The translations under genes were made by a program, and so were the position numbers. Positions 17,681-26,276 of a DNA stretch of 64,000 nt are shown in pieces. The DNA is from an uncultured Lachnospiraceae bacterium (GTDB lineage Bacteria; Bacillota; Clostridia; Lachnospirales; Lachnospiraceae). The notes beneath the pieces were generated by a model that worked only from the letters and a program-made list of their open reading frames with translations, did not search any database and was not told the DNA's origin. The stretch spans positions 1 through 64,000 of the forward strand of contig CAJUMB010000012.1 of assembly GCA_910587105.1 (NCBI GenBank). The letters are read 5' to 3'. Each line of letters opens with the position of its first letter. The first letter of the stretch is position 1.

Positions 17681-18283
17681 TTACTGAGCGGCAGTCTTGA
17701 CAGGAGTACCGCCACCGTTGCGGGTGGATACAGCCTGCACCACGATTCCGGCCACAGTCAGCGCGGCCCCGAAAAACATTATTTTTGCATCCGCCTCTTT
17801 GTGCAGAAGCCCCGCTGCCGAGACAGCGGCGGCGAATCCTCCCCACAGGGCAGTGTGAAAGATTACCATGGGCTTCACAAAAGCCGCACCCAAAAGGCCG
17901 ACTGCAATTGCTGCCGCCAGGCAGATCATAAACTTCAGTGAATCTTTTGGCTGCATCAAAATGCTGATGGAAACCACTGCCGCCTGGGTACACAAGAGGA
18001 ACGCACCTATGCGGTAAACATGAAATGCCATCATTCCCAGGAGCAGCCCCGCCAGCAGAAGAACCGTGATCTGTATGGCGCTGCTCCTGGTATAATGGGA
18101 AACGATTGTATAACCCGCCAAAGCACCTATGGTAAACCCCGTCAGGCTGAGCCATACTTTCAGAAGCTGATACCCCAGGAAACAATTCAATAGGCCAATC
18201 ACCAGAGTCACACCTGCTGTGCTGATCTGTATCTGCGCCAATTCTTCTGCAGCCATAGACAGAAAATCCATTACTTTTTCCAT
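17681..18283 (-). CDS. Multi-pass membrane protein (DUF4203/TMEM198-like)
   Basis: The 200-residue product has about six or seven hydrophobic segments (VTLVIGLLNCFLGYQLLKVW, FTIGALAGYTIV, VLLLAGLLLGMMAF and others). The glycine-rich pairs resemble DUF4203/TMEM198-type proteins. That assignment is tentative. The last 20 residues are polar. It starts 39 bases after the transglutaminase-like lipoprotein gene, so co-transcription is likely. No function can be given. The first ~25 residues form a soluble, acidic N-terminus. Confidence 0.7.
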   Translation of the reverse strand: MEKVMDFLSMAAEELAQIQISTAGVTLVIGLLNCFLGYQLLKVWLSLTGFTIGALAGYTIVSHYTRSSAIQITVLLLAGLLLGMMAFHVYRIGAFLLCTQAAVVSISILMQPKDSLKFMICLAAAIAVGLLGAAFVKPMVIFHTALWGGFAAAVSAAGLLHKEADAKIMFFGAALTVAGIVVQAVSTRNGGGTPVKTAAQ

Positions 18284-18322
18284 ATATCACCACCTGTCAT
18301 TGTTCTCTCTGCTATTCGCTCA

Positions 18323-19501
18323 TTACAACATTACATACAAAGTCAGCAGATCATCCATATTACTGTAATGATACTCCACCTGGGGAATCCCTTGAAGATT
18401 CATATAATATCTGACCAGTTCTTCAATTCGTCCGTTCTCAATCATATCTGTATAAGCTGCCTGATAGGAAGCTGGGTCTGTGAATTTTACCCGCAGCAGA
18501 TGAGCCCCCTGACTCAGCTGGGCGGTAAAATAATTATACAGGGTGCCCCATTCATAACTGGAAAAACAATTGCCGTTTAACACATAATAATTATAATCCA
18601 CTGCTGAACACACCGGCAGGGCAAACTCCTCGTCCGGCCAGCAAATCTGGCTGTATTCATTGGGAAAAGGGGCCAGATAATCATATAAAGGAACAGCTCC
18701 TTCCAATCCCAGCAGACCAGGCTGGTCACCATTGGTGGCATCCACATAATAGTAATTCCCATCTATATTTACTATATTCCATGCATGTCCCTCTGATGAC
18801 ATCTTTGTTTCTCCGGACACATAGATGGATTCAATATCGAATCTCTCCAAAAGATACTGGACTGCCCCCGCATATCCGGCACAGACAGCCTGTCCCATCG
18901 AAAAAACTCCTGCGATATTCTGGTCGTTCTCATTCATCACATATTCCGTACAGCCAATCACATAGTCATAAACACTTCTCACAACATCATAGGCCGGGGC
19001 ATTTTCAGGCAGAGCATGCAGTACCTGCTGGTAAGCCTGTTCCAGACTTTCTTCCACGGGAGCCGCTTCCTCCCTGGTATACCCATAAGTGGGGGTAAAT
19101 ATGGTATCCGATTTATTGATTGTCTTATAGTAAGTCTCCCCATTGTGCACCCAAAAAAGCTCCTGATGATCTTTCAGCAGAGCCCTGTATGCCTTATCAA
19201 TGGCATCGTTATCGGTATCTGACAGCAAAATCTCTGTTTCAAAAACCAATATTCCCTCCAGAAGCTGGCGGTAACTCCTCTTCTCATTCATAGTAAGCTG
19301 CTTAAAATAGTATTCCTGATGTATCCCATCTGTCTCCGCCACCGGCTCCTGCGTCTGCTCTGGCATCTGGGTTTCTTTCTCGAACGCCCCCACTGACTCC
19401 TTTACCTTGGTGACTGTACGTTCCACATACCTGCATCCGCCAGAGAAAACAAGTATGCCTGCCGCAAGAACCCACAACAATCCCCTGTTGTATTTTTTCA
19501 T
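18323..19501 (-). CDS. Lipoprotein with transglutaminase-like (cysteine protease fold) domain
   Basis: An N-terminal lipoprotein signal ends at Cys23 (VFSGGC), so the protein should be anchored to the outer face of the membrane. After a polar linker comes a helical region and then a transglutaminase-like core. The triad is visible: Cys207 in AVCAGYAG, His239 in EGHAWNIV and Asp254 in YYVDATNGD. In bacteria this fold usually acts as a peptidase or amidase on envelope proteins or wall peptides, and the substrate is not evident. The C-terminal 100 residues have no recognised domain. The gene precedes the small membrane-protein gene and may form a two-gene unit with it. Confidence 0.82.
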   Translation of the reverse strand: MKKYNRGLLWVLAAGILVFSGGCRYVERTVTKVKESVGAFEKETQMPEQTQEPVAETDGIHQEYYFKQLTMNEKRSYRQLLEGILVFETEILLSDTDNDAIDKAYRALLKDHQELFWVHNGETYYKTINKSDTIFTPTYGYTREEAAPVEESLEQAYQQVLHALPENAPAYDVVRSVYDYVIGCTEYVMNENDQNIAGVFSMGQAVCAGYAGAVQYLLERFDIESIYVSGETKMSSEGHAWNIVNIDGNYYYVDATNGDQPGLLGLEGAVPLYDYLAPFPNEYSQICWPDEEFALPVCSAVDYNYYVLNGNCFSSYEWGTLYNYFTAQLSQGAHLLRVKFTDPASYQAAYTDMIENGRIEELVRYYMNLQGIPQVEYHYSNMDDLLTLYVML

Positions 19502-19536
19502 AAATTCTCCCCTGATTTAAAATCTATATCTGAAAT

Positions 19537-20172
19537 CTACTCCCTGTAATTGATATTTTGTGATTCCCGTCTGGAAAAAATGCATCCACAATAATTCTGT
19601 CTGTAAAGATGGTACTGGGCCGACAGCTCCAGTGAGCGGCCATAGCCATTTCTTTTCTTAAAATCGGACGGAAGATAAGGGATTTTACACTCCTCCCCCA
19701 GTGAAATCCCGATTTCATTGAGTTTCTGTGCATTTTTCAATGGGCTGATACTCAGCGTAGTGGTAAAATAGTCATATCCCCCTGCCGCCCCTGTTGCTGC
19801 GGCCTCACCAAGACGCAGCCTGTAGCAGGCATGACACCGCTCCTGGCCTTCCGGCAGATGCTCCATCCCCCTGGCCATGTCATAAAACCGCTCCGGCTCA
19901 TAATTTCCCTCCTGAAAAGACACAGGATAACGAAATGTCATCTCTTCAATGAGCCTCTTCTGCTCCTGTACCCGCTGCTCGTATTCCCTGGCAGGTGAAA
20001 TATTGGGATTATAATAAAATACCGTAATGTGAAAATAATCTGATAAATACTCCAGCACATAGCTGCTGCAGGGAGCGCAGCAGCTGTGCAGCAGCAGACG
20101 GGGTATTTCCTGTGTTTTCTGCAGGTTATCCAGAATCTTATCCAGCTGCAGTTGATAATTGACTTTGTTCAT
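19537..20172 (-). CDS. queH: Epoxyqueuosine reductase QueH
   Basis: QueH (DUF208) performs the last step of queuosine synthesis in tRNA, reducing epoxyqueuosine, and replaces QueG in many anaerobes. Signatures are LLHSCCAPCSSYVLEYL near the N-terminus, YYNPNISP, the second cysteine pair CHACYRLRL, TTLSISPLKN and the C-terminal NYCGCIFSR. These cysteines bind a 4Fe-4S cluster and a second iron in the known enzyme. The open frame runs to 20199, but that ATG sits in a repeat element without a ribosome site. The ATG at 20172 has AAGGCGG 5 bases upstream and gives 211 residues. No other queuosine genes are nearby. Confidence 0.88.
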   Translation of the reverse strand: MNKVNYQLQLDKILDNLQKTQEIPRLLLHSCCAPCSSYVLEYLSDYFHITVFYYNPNISPAREYEQRVQEQKRLIEEMTFRYPVSFQEGNYEPERFYDMARGMEHLPEGQERCHACYRLRLGEAAATGAAGGYDYFTTTLSISPLKNAQKLNEIGISLGEECKIPYLPSDFKKRNGYGRSLELSAQYHLYRQNYCGCIFSRRESQNINYRE

Positions 20173-20198
20173 AGATACCGCCTTTTTGACTGCTTCCA

Positions 20199-20280
20199 TT
20201 AAAGCGTGTCTGAAAATTCATTCCCGCCATATGCACGCCCCGCTTGGGAACTGGCAGAAAACAATTTCAGACACGCTTTA
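20199..20280. repeat. Palindromic intergenic repeat (about 82 bp)
   Basis: The ends TTAAAGCGTGTCTGAAA (20199-20215) and TTTCAGACACGCTTTA (20265-20280) are perfect inverted repeats. The interior includes TTCATTCCCGCCAT, also found at 45.65 kb with one change. It abuts the queH frame and has no coding capacity. Confidence 0.75.
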
Positions 20281-20400
20281 GAAAATTCTATTTCACCACG
20301 CCAAAACAGCACCTGGTGAATAGTTACATTATATCTTATATGACAGTTTTTGTATACTGCAATTTCTGTCCGGATGGAGTATTAGCATATACCTATATTG

Positions 20401-20739
20401 TTACTGACTGGACAGAACACGATGCAGCTTATTCCTGCGCCCAGATGCCGCGGACCCAAACATACAGCCATAATCATACATTTTACAGCAGAGATATTTC
20501 TGCATATCCAGCAGACTGTCAATAATCTTTTCTATATCATCATCTTCATCCACACCCAGCCGTTCACAGAGCCTTCTGCTGGCATCGTAGACTTCCTGAT
20601 ATTTTTCCTGGCAATACTTTCCCTCTTCAAACTCAGATTCTATAAACCTGGCTTCTTTTCCCGCAAACTGATGCATATCATAGAGCCCGTTCATTAAATC
20701 GTATACCCGTTCTTTCCATTTTTCACTGCTTGTATACAT
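20401..20739 (-). CDS. Hypothetical protein (112 aa)
   Basis: I do not recognise this protein. GAGGTG lies 4 bases before the ATG, supporting translation. The sequence is highly charged and mostly helical, with no membrane segment. It is acidic in the middle (GVDEDDDIEKIIDSLLD) and has a cysteine/tyrosine-rich stretch (YLCCKMYDYGCMFG) near the C-terminus that could bind metal. It is a single gene between the repeat at 20.2 kb and the PucR-type regulator. Confidence 0.65.
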   Translation of the reverse strand: MYTSSEKWKERVYDLMNGLYDMHQFAGKEARFIESEFEEGKYCQEKYQEVYDASRRLCERLGVDEDDDIEKIIDSLLDMQKYLCCKMYDYGCMFGSAASGRRNKLHRVLSSQ

Positions 20740-20860
20740 ATTTCACCTCGCTTGTTTTTCTCTACAATATTATACTAAAAAAAACGAATATGTTAAAAAA
20801 AATTACAAATCTTCGACAATTTCCACCACATATTTAACATAATATCCGGACAACACCTTC

Positions 20861-20907
20861 AAAAATAGCCGTTCCCAAGCTCTGCAGCGGGCAGGACGGC
20901 TATTTTT
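20861..20907 (-). terminator. Terminator of the PucR-type regulator gene
   Basis: On the minus strand, GAAAAATAGCCGTCC and the complementary GGAACGGCTATTTTTG enclose an 18-base loop, and the 3' arm ends in TTTTT. It lies 9 bases after the regulator stop codon. Confidence 0.75.
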
Positions 20908-20915
20908 CTCCATAT

Positions 20916-22451
20916 TCAATATTTTAAAATTTCAAAGGAAATCATCAGGTACAGACAGGTATCATAGTCGTTAAGATTTACCCCTGTCAGCTGGCGGATG
21001 CGGTCCAGACGCACCAGAAATGTGGTTCTGTGTATATCCAGCAGCTTGGATGTCCTGGTAATATTCTGCTGCTCCTGCAGAAAAATTTTCAGACTCTTCA
21101 GCAGATGAGCCTCATTTTTGGCGTCATACTCTTTCAAAACAGCAATGGCAGGATGGCAGATATCTTCCGCTGTAAATTCACAGGTACACTGTTCCATCAT
21201 ATAGGGAACCACATAATCCGCAAACGAATAGTACCACTGAGTGCTGTCAATCCTCTCTCCTATCTGGAGAGCTCTTTCTGCCTCCAGAAAATACCTGTGA
21301 AGTTTTCCCAGATCTGAAAATATGTTACTGATTCCCGCTTTACACAATGTCTCACGCAGAAAATACGGCAGCTGGTTCTCATATACATCATCTTTGTTCT
21401 TGGAGCGGTCCAAATTGCGGATGCAGATAAAACGGTTCTTCTTCTGCACAACATAACAGTCACAGAATAAACTTTTGATCTGTACTCTGTAATAATTCAT
21501 GCCCACGCCTTCACTGGCACCATCCTGAAACTGAAACAGAATCACCTGGAATTTATGTTCAATCTTCCATTGGTACTGCTCAGCACAGCGGCGGAGATCC
21601 CGTATATTTACCGCATTTCCCTGTATGAGACTGCAAACCAGATCGTACCACTCTTTCCTGTACTGCACTAACTGTCCCTGATGGAAATAGTCTTCATATA
21701 CATCGGAAATACAGGTGCCGAAATCATGGATTAATTTCCATATGCCATGAGCCTTCTGATGGCTTTCCACATTGGAAACCAAACGGGCCTGATACTGGCC
21801 ATTAATTTTAAAATTATAACAATAATACCACTCCTGCTTTTCATCCAGGTACAAAAATGCATCATCATATTCGGCACAGTTGTGGAAATCTTCGTCCGCA
21901 ATCAGCTCATTTACCCGGCCAAGGGACACCATCTTTCCGTGGTCCACCCACCAGTTGGATTCGGAAAAGCGGTAACATATCCCAGCTATTTCCATGGATT
22001 GCGTAGCTACGCAGGCTGTAATTTTGTAAAAATCATACAGGGTATCTACCAGACTGTCCAGGCTCTCCCTCTGTCTGACCAGTGTCTCCACCTGGATGTA
22101 CCACTGAAAGTATTGGTGAAAGGTATGCTGGACAAGTCCTGCAATTTCGTAGAGAGTAATGCTGTCTGACACAGAAATCCAGTACAGCTCCTGCCCTTTT
22201 AGTTCTTCCTCCTGAATCCATCCTGTACAGATTACAAATTTCTTTCTCCAAATAGCCAGATCCTGCAGCAGCTTTTCTTTCTGAATCACATACAGCACAT
22301 GGCTGCGGGGCATCCCCTGCTCCCAGAGTTCATATGATTCCACAGGAAAATCCTGCTGTGCGCTGATGTTTGTCTGGATAGATGTATCCAGAGACAATGA
22401 ATATACAATAATACCAGCTGTAATATCCATAATGGGTAATTCCTCGTTCAA
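20916..22451 (-). CDS. PucR/CdaR-type transcriptional regulator
   Basis: The 511-residue protein ends with a PucR-type helix-turn-helix (LLDIHRTTFLVRLDRIRQLT, about 475-495), preceded by a GGDEF-like or linker region as in PucR/CdaR proteins. The N-terminal 200 residues look like a small-molecule sensing domain, with no membrane segment. Members of this family often activate catabolic genes for purines, sugar acids or amino acids. The target here is unknown because the neighbours are unrelated and the regulator has its own terminator. Several cysteines and tryptophans are scattered through the sensor. The ATG follows an acidic leader region with ACGAGGAAT in the early codons, and no better start is visible. 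Confidence 0.78.
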   Translation of the reverse strand: MNEELPIMDITAGIIVYSLSLDTSIQTNISAQQDFPVESYELWEQGMPRSHVLYVIQKEKLLQDLAIWRKKFVICTGWIQEEELKGQELYWISVSDSITLYEIAGLVQHTFHQYFQWYIQVETLVRQRESLDSLVDTLYDFYKITACVATQSMEIAGICYRFSESNWWVDHGKMVSLGRVNELIADEDFHNCAEYDDAFLYLDEKQEWYYCYNFKINGQYQARLVSNVESHQKAHGIWKLIHDFGTCISDVYEDYFHQGQLVQYRKEWYDLVCSLIQGNAVNIRDLRRCAEQYQWKIEHKFQVILFQFQDGASEGVGMNYYRVQIKSLFCDCYVVQKKNRFICIRNLDRSKNKDDVYENQLPYFLRETLCKAGISNIFSDLGKLHRYFLEAERALQIGERIDSTQWYYSFADYVVPYMMEQCTCEFTAEDICHPAIAVLKEYDAKNEAHLLKSLKIFLQEQQNITRTSKLLDIHRTTFLVRLDRIRQLTGVNLNDYDTCLYLMISFEILKY

Positions 22452-22533
22452 TCTAAATTAACACGTCTACGGCGCTCCCTCTAATATATTCTTACTATAA
22501 CAAAAAGAAGGCACTTTATCAACTGCTAAAAAA

Positions 22534-22575
22534 CCACAGAGAATACTGCCTCACTAAAGGGGAGTTTCTCTGTGG
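22534..22575 (-). terminator. Terminator of the envelope gene cluster
   Basis: On the minus strand, CCACAGAGAA and TTCTCTGTGG pair and are followed by TTTTTTAG. It lies 15 bases after the last gene of the cluster (22591-24147). Confidence 0.8.
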
Positions 22576-22590
22576 CTTTGTATTGTTTTA

Positions 22591-24147
22591 TTATCTTATA
22601 TATCCGAATGGAAGGCTGCCGTAAGATACATTAAAAAGGTACAATCCATTGGCATAGGAAATCTCCGGGTCGAATACCATTCCTCCATATTCACACCAGG
22701 AATGAGGAGTATACCCGCCGCTGGCAGAGGCACACTGTCCTGCAATACAGATCATGCCCTCATATCCCACCGCTTTGGCCAGATAGCAGAAAGCCGCCGC
22801 GAAATCATAACAGTTTCCTCTCCTGGTGGTAAGCATCTTATAAGCGTGATAGGGTTCCCATCCCCTGGGCGGCCATACCGGACCTCCCATGTAGCCGCAG
22901 TTACGCACCACATAATTGAAGCAGGTCTGCAGTTTCGTACCATTGCTCATAGCCGCTGTCACACCCACACCATTTAAAATATTAGATCCCCTCGTTCCCT
23001 GAGGCGTCACAAAATAATAGTTATTTCCCTGCTTTGCAATGGTACTGCGGTCCAAAGTGCCGGAGCTTGTAAAACAGTAATATGTCTTTCCGATTTTTGT
23101 CCAGCCTGCAGCCATCCGTCCGTTTGCTTTGAAATAATACTGCCTGCCGCCAATACTTGCCCATTTATCAGCATACATTACGCCTTTATTACTGAAATAA
23201 TAAGACTTGCCGTTAATCTTCTGCCATCCGGTCTTTTTCACAACATAGTGCTTTTTGCTAAAATAATACTGTCTCTTTTTAATGGATTTCCATCCTGTAT
23301 AGCTGGCCCGCTTTCCAGATGTGCCGTAGTAATATTTTTTCTTATTTACTGTCTTGAAACAGCTTTTATAGGGAATGCCTTTCTTATTCAAATAATACCA
23401 GCTGCCGTTGATTTTCCTGGAATTGACCAGGCTGCTGTTATATTTCCCGTCTTTGTTGAAATACCACCAGGCACCATTGCTCTGGCGGACCCATTTGCTG
23501 GTATAAGGGACAGAAGACTTATTTAAGTAAAAGTAAGAACCGTTGATTTTCTGCAGACCCGTTTTGCCCACATCCTGCTGTCCCATATTGTTAAAATAAA
23601 ACCAGCTGCTGCTGACCTTCATCCAGCAATTCCGCACAGCCATGCCCAGCGTAGTCTGATTGGGAGTGACGGTTACTGTACTCTGGACTGCCTTAGACTG
23701 AGGGGTGAAATAATATCGTATCCCCTGAATCACTTTGGTATCTGTAATCATATTGCCCTGGGCATCAAAAGCATAATAATACCCCGGAGCTGTCCCCAGC
23801 TGAAGCACTCCGTCGGCCAGCGTATAATACGCTGTCTGCCCCTCAACAGTCCTGGTTTTCACCAAACGGTAAATGCCGCCGCCAGCCTCACTGTATTCCC
23901 AGAGCGGATTGGCGATGGTCTTGAGGCCCTGGCTGTTGGTTCCCTCCACTGCCTGATAAGGCTCGTCTGCCGTGGGGTCTTTATCCGGAGCCTCCGGGCT
24001 GTCCGCTCCTGTATCTCTTGTATCAGAGACAGCCGCTGTCCGTATCTCTGCTGTCCGCCAGTCATTCTGCCCAGCTGCCAAAACCACTGACGGCACGGCA
24101 AGACAGAGACTGCACAGGATAATACCTGCGATCCATTTCCTTTTCAT
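22591..24147 (-). CDS. Secreted KxYYF-repeat protein with C-terminal transglutaminase-like domain
   Basis: A signal peptide (MKRKWIAGIILCSLCLAVPS...LA) is followed by a polar Asp/Pro-rich segment. About 14 short cell-wall-binding-type repeats then run to about 390, each with a core such as GWQKINGKSYYFSNKG or GWTKIGKTYYCFTSSG. These resemble choline- or glucan-binding repeats and should hold the protein to the wall or a surface polymer. The C-terminal ~130 residues form a transglutaminase-like domain with Cys446 (RRGNCYDF), His482 (PHSWCEYG) and Asp493 (VFDPE). Its mate at 27682 has the same two-part design in smaller size. It is the last gene of a seven-gene co-directional run, 23 bases after the lipoprotein gene. 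Natural substrates are unknown. Peptide or wall cross-link processing is the family guess. Confidence 0.85.
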   Translation of the reverse strand: MKRKWIAGIILCSLCLAVPSVVLAAGQNDWRTAEIRTAAVSDTRDTGADSPEAPDKDPTADEPYQAVEGTNSQGLKTIANPLWEYSEAGGGIYRLVKTRTVEGQTAYYTLADGVLQLGTAPGYYYAFDAQGNMITDTKVIQGIRYYFTPQSKAVQSTVTVTPNQTTLGMAVRNCWMKVSSSWFYFNNMGQQDVGKTGLQKINGSYFYLNKSSVPYTSKWVRQSNGAWWYFNKDGKYNSSLVNSRKINGSWYYLNKKGIPYKSCFKTVNKKKYYYGTSGKRASYTGWKSIKKRQYYFSKKHYVVKKTGWQKINGKSYYFSNKGVMYADKWASIGGRQYYFKANGRMAAGWTKIGKTYYCFTSSGTLDRSTIAKQGNNYYFVTPQGTRGSNILNGVGVTAAMSNGTKLQTCFNYVVRNCGYMGGPVWPPRGWEPYHAYKMLTTRRGNCYDFAAAFCYLAKAVGYEGMICIAGQCASASGGYTPHSWCEYGGMVFDPEISYANGLYLFNVSYGSLPFGYIR

Positions 24148-24170
24148 AATATTCTTCCCTTTCCTTGAAT

Positions 24171-24848
24171 TTATTCTATACTTGTCACAGTTCTAATTCC
24201 ATTTTCTTCATAAGTAATAACGCTGAAATCCGGATAAGTATACTGCACATCCTCTCCCGGACCATTACAGCTCGGCATCCTGTTCTCTCCCTGAGGCTGT
24301 CCAATGGCTCCAATGAGTTCTTCCATAGTTCTTCCGATATATCCCTGGGCAACTGTGCGCGCGTCCTCCTGGGGAGCTGCGCCTGCATTATCCTGAGGTA
24401 TATTCTGCTCAGTAATGGCCTGTTCCGCTGCCAGCCTCCGGGCCTCTTCCTCTTGCAGACGTGCCTGCTCTTCTGCTGCCAGCCGTTCCTGTTCGGCCCT
24501 GGCCTGGGCTTCGGCCTGGGCACGGGCTTCGGCTATTGCTCTCTCTTCTGCCGCTGCCTGCGCCGCATCCGGTGTTTCCCCTGCCACTGTCTCCTGGGCT
24601 TTTTTCTTGCTTTTCTTCTTTTTCTTCTTTTTCTCTACAGGATCTTTTGATGTGGTATCATCAGAATCTGAGGAGGACTGAGCTTCCGAAACGGTTTCTG
24701 TTGGCTCAGGCGTTTCTGTTTCTGGAGCTGCCGTCTCTGTGACAGTCTCTGCTGCTGTTGTCTTTGGTTCTTCTTTCTTTCCCCCACATCCGCTGACCGT
24801 GACCGCCATCAATGCGGACAGGAATAACACTACACTCTTTCTTCTCAT
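24171..24848 (-). CDS. Lipoprotein with Ala/Glu coiled-coil and C-terminal PSC-GPG module
   Basis: The lipobox VSGC at Cys21 marks a membrane-anchored lipoprotein. A Thr/Glu-rich stretch is followed by a lysine run (KKKKKKKSKKKA). A long Ala/Glu/Arg coiled coil comes next (AEARAQAEAQARAEQERLAA), at about 95-145. The last ~65 residues (QGYIGRTMEELIGAIGQPQG, then MPSCNGPGEDVQYTYPDFSV) form a small domain. A closely similar ending is present in the product of 28540-29154. The N-terminal part of this tail resembles SmpA/BLIP-type modules (GxTxxEL). It starts 6 bases after the DHHW gene, so it is clearly in the same operon. The basic run next to the coiled coil could reach into or bind acidic wall polymers. 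That is inference. Confidence 0.75.
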   Translation of the reverse strand: MRRKSVVLFLSALMAVTVSGCGGKKEEPKTTAAETVTETAAPETETPEPTETVSEAQSSSDSDDTTSKDPVEKKKKKKKSKKKAQETVAGETPDAAQAAAEERAIAEARAQAEAQARAEQERLAAEEQARLQEEEARRLAAEQAITEQNIPQDNAGAAPQEDARTVAQGYIGRTMEELIGAIGQPQGENRMPSCNGPGEDVQYTYPDFSVITYEENGIRTVTSIE

Positions 24849-24854
24849 AACTCT

Positions 24855-26264
24855 CTACCCCTTTGTAAATGAATTGATATAACCGGAAGTTACCCACACG
24901 CCGTTATTTCTGCACAGCACTTCCATAATATAAGTTCCTGGTTCCAGCTGTTCTTGTAAAAGATACATGCCATAACCGTATTCCTTTTCTTCTCTGTTTT
25001 GCCTGTTCAACGGAAACGCCTCGTAGATGACTGTGCGCTCCGGTGAGACGCATCGGACATAAATTTCTGAATCTGTATCCAGAGCATCCCCTTTCAGTGT
25101 CCCGCTGACTTTCACATATTTCTCGTCTTCCTCCACTTCCATGGTCTGCCCGGGAATCTCCTCCTGCCCCCATTCTTGGTAATCTCTCACAGGAGCCGGC
25201 ATCCGCGGCGCCTCCTTTGCCAGTATATCCAGATGGCGTTCTACAATCTCGAAAATCAGAGTATCCGCCTCTTCCTCTGTCAGAGCATCCACCGGGTAGG
25301 GCACGGTTCTGCTGAAATATCCTTTCCCGTATTCTTCTGCCAGAAAAGGAGTCAAAGAATTGCCAAATGAATCCCGGAAAACAACTGCGCTTCTCTCTTT
25401 CTCCGGATTTTCTGTATGAATGCTCATATCCTCCGTGCTCTTAAATCCCTCCTGATAAGAGAAGGCAAACGCTTTCTCATAGTACACATTCGCGTCTTTC
25501 TTCCTGCCCAGCGGATAGACCATCTCATATAGATCTCCGTCAAAATCTTCCCTCACTTCGTAAGGAATCTCTTCATAATCGGTATGCCCCTGACCCAGAC
25601 CATCCAAAATTACTCCCGCAGCCAAAGCCGCACCTTTATTATTCCAGTGAGAATCCAGACGGTGATAGAGAACTTCATCTTCTCTGTCAAATGCCTCTTT
25701 CAAATCCGCATAAGGAATACCCGCTTCTGCTATCCTCTCCTGCAGCAGTTCCAGATCGCCTTTCTCACAAATCTTCCTATAATAATAGGGCATGTACTGG
25801 GGATACAGCGTATTTTTATTGGGGGCTGTGGTGAATATAAATGCCCCGCCCTGACTTTCTACGTACTCCTGAATCAAGGCAAGCACCCGGGTGGTCCCGT
25901 ATAATTCCCGTTCATCCAGGGATACCTTTCCCTGATAAGAATCCAGAGAGTCCGCGTAAAAGTAATATCCATCCGTCCCCTGAATCACAGAATCCTCACC
26001 AGCCATCCCAAATACTTTTCCCTTTATAAAAGAATTTGCCTGTATCATCTCCCACCGGAAGGCAAAATGGTCGGAAAAATATTCCCCCAGTTCCGATAAA
26101 AAATGAACATTCCACCGTCCATTTTCCTGGATATGGGGAAACGGAGAGAGCATCTGCTTCTGGTTTACATCCTGGCGTTGGTAAAAGACCATCCCCAGCA
26201 GGGGAATCCACAGAACTGCAAAAAATATCCTGCAGTAAACCCGATAACTTCGTTTCTTATCCAT
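24855..26264 (-). CDS. DHHW-family SGNH-like membrane protein (acyltransferase partner)
   Basis: A single N-terminal membrane anchor (IFFAVLWIPLLGMVFY) leads to an extracellular domain of the DHHW/AlgX-AlgJ type. The family motifs are DSHWNNKGAALAAGVIL (with DxHW) and VFRDSFGNSL (SGNH-like serine). Such proteins complete the transfer of acetyl groups, received across the membrane through an MBOAT protein, onto exported polysaccharides. The neighbour upstream is exactly such an MBOAT gene, 12 bases away, making a standard pair. AGGAGG precedes the ATG. The C-terminal 90 residues look like a beta-rich carbohydrate-binding domain. The polymer modified cannot be read from sequence, since no glycosyltransferase is adjacent. 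Confidence 0.85.
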   Translation of the reverse strand: MDKKRSYRVYCRIFFAVLWIPLLGMVFYQRQDVNQKQMLSPFPHIQENGRWNVHFLSELGEYFSDHFAFRWEMIQANSFIKGKVFGMAGEDSVIQGTDGYYFYADSLDSYQGKVSLDERELYGTTRVLALIQEYVESQGGAFIFTTAPNKNTLYPQYMPYYYRKICEKGDLELLQERIAEAGIPYADLKEAFDREDEVLYHRLDSHWNNKGAALAAGVILDGLGQGHTDYEEIPYEVREDFDGDLYEMVYPLGRKKDANVYYEKAFAFSYQEGFKSTEDMSIHTENPEKERSAVVFRDSFGNSLTPFLAEEYGKGYFSRTVPYPVDALTEEEADTLIFEIVERHLDILAKEAPRMPAPVRDYQEWGQEEIPGQTMEVEEDEKYVKVSGTLKGDALDTDSEIYVRCVSPERTVIYEAFPLNRQNREEKEYGYGMYLLQEQLEPGTYIMEVLCRNNGVWVTSGYINSFTKG

Positions 26265-26276
26265 CTGCCCCTCCTG

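Noticed and set aside
22900..23900. Regularly spaced similar units suggesting a repeat or CRISPR array
   Set aside because: The units are inside an intact reading frame and correspond to degenerate KxYYF protein repeats of about 20 residues. DNA identity between units is low and there are no unique spacers.
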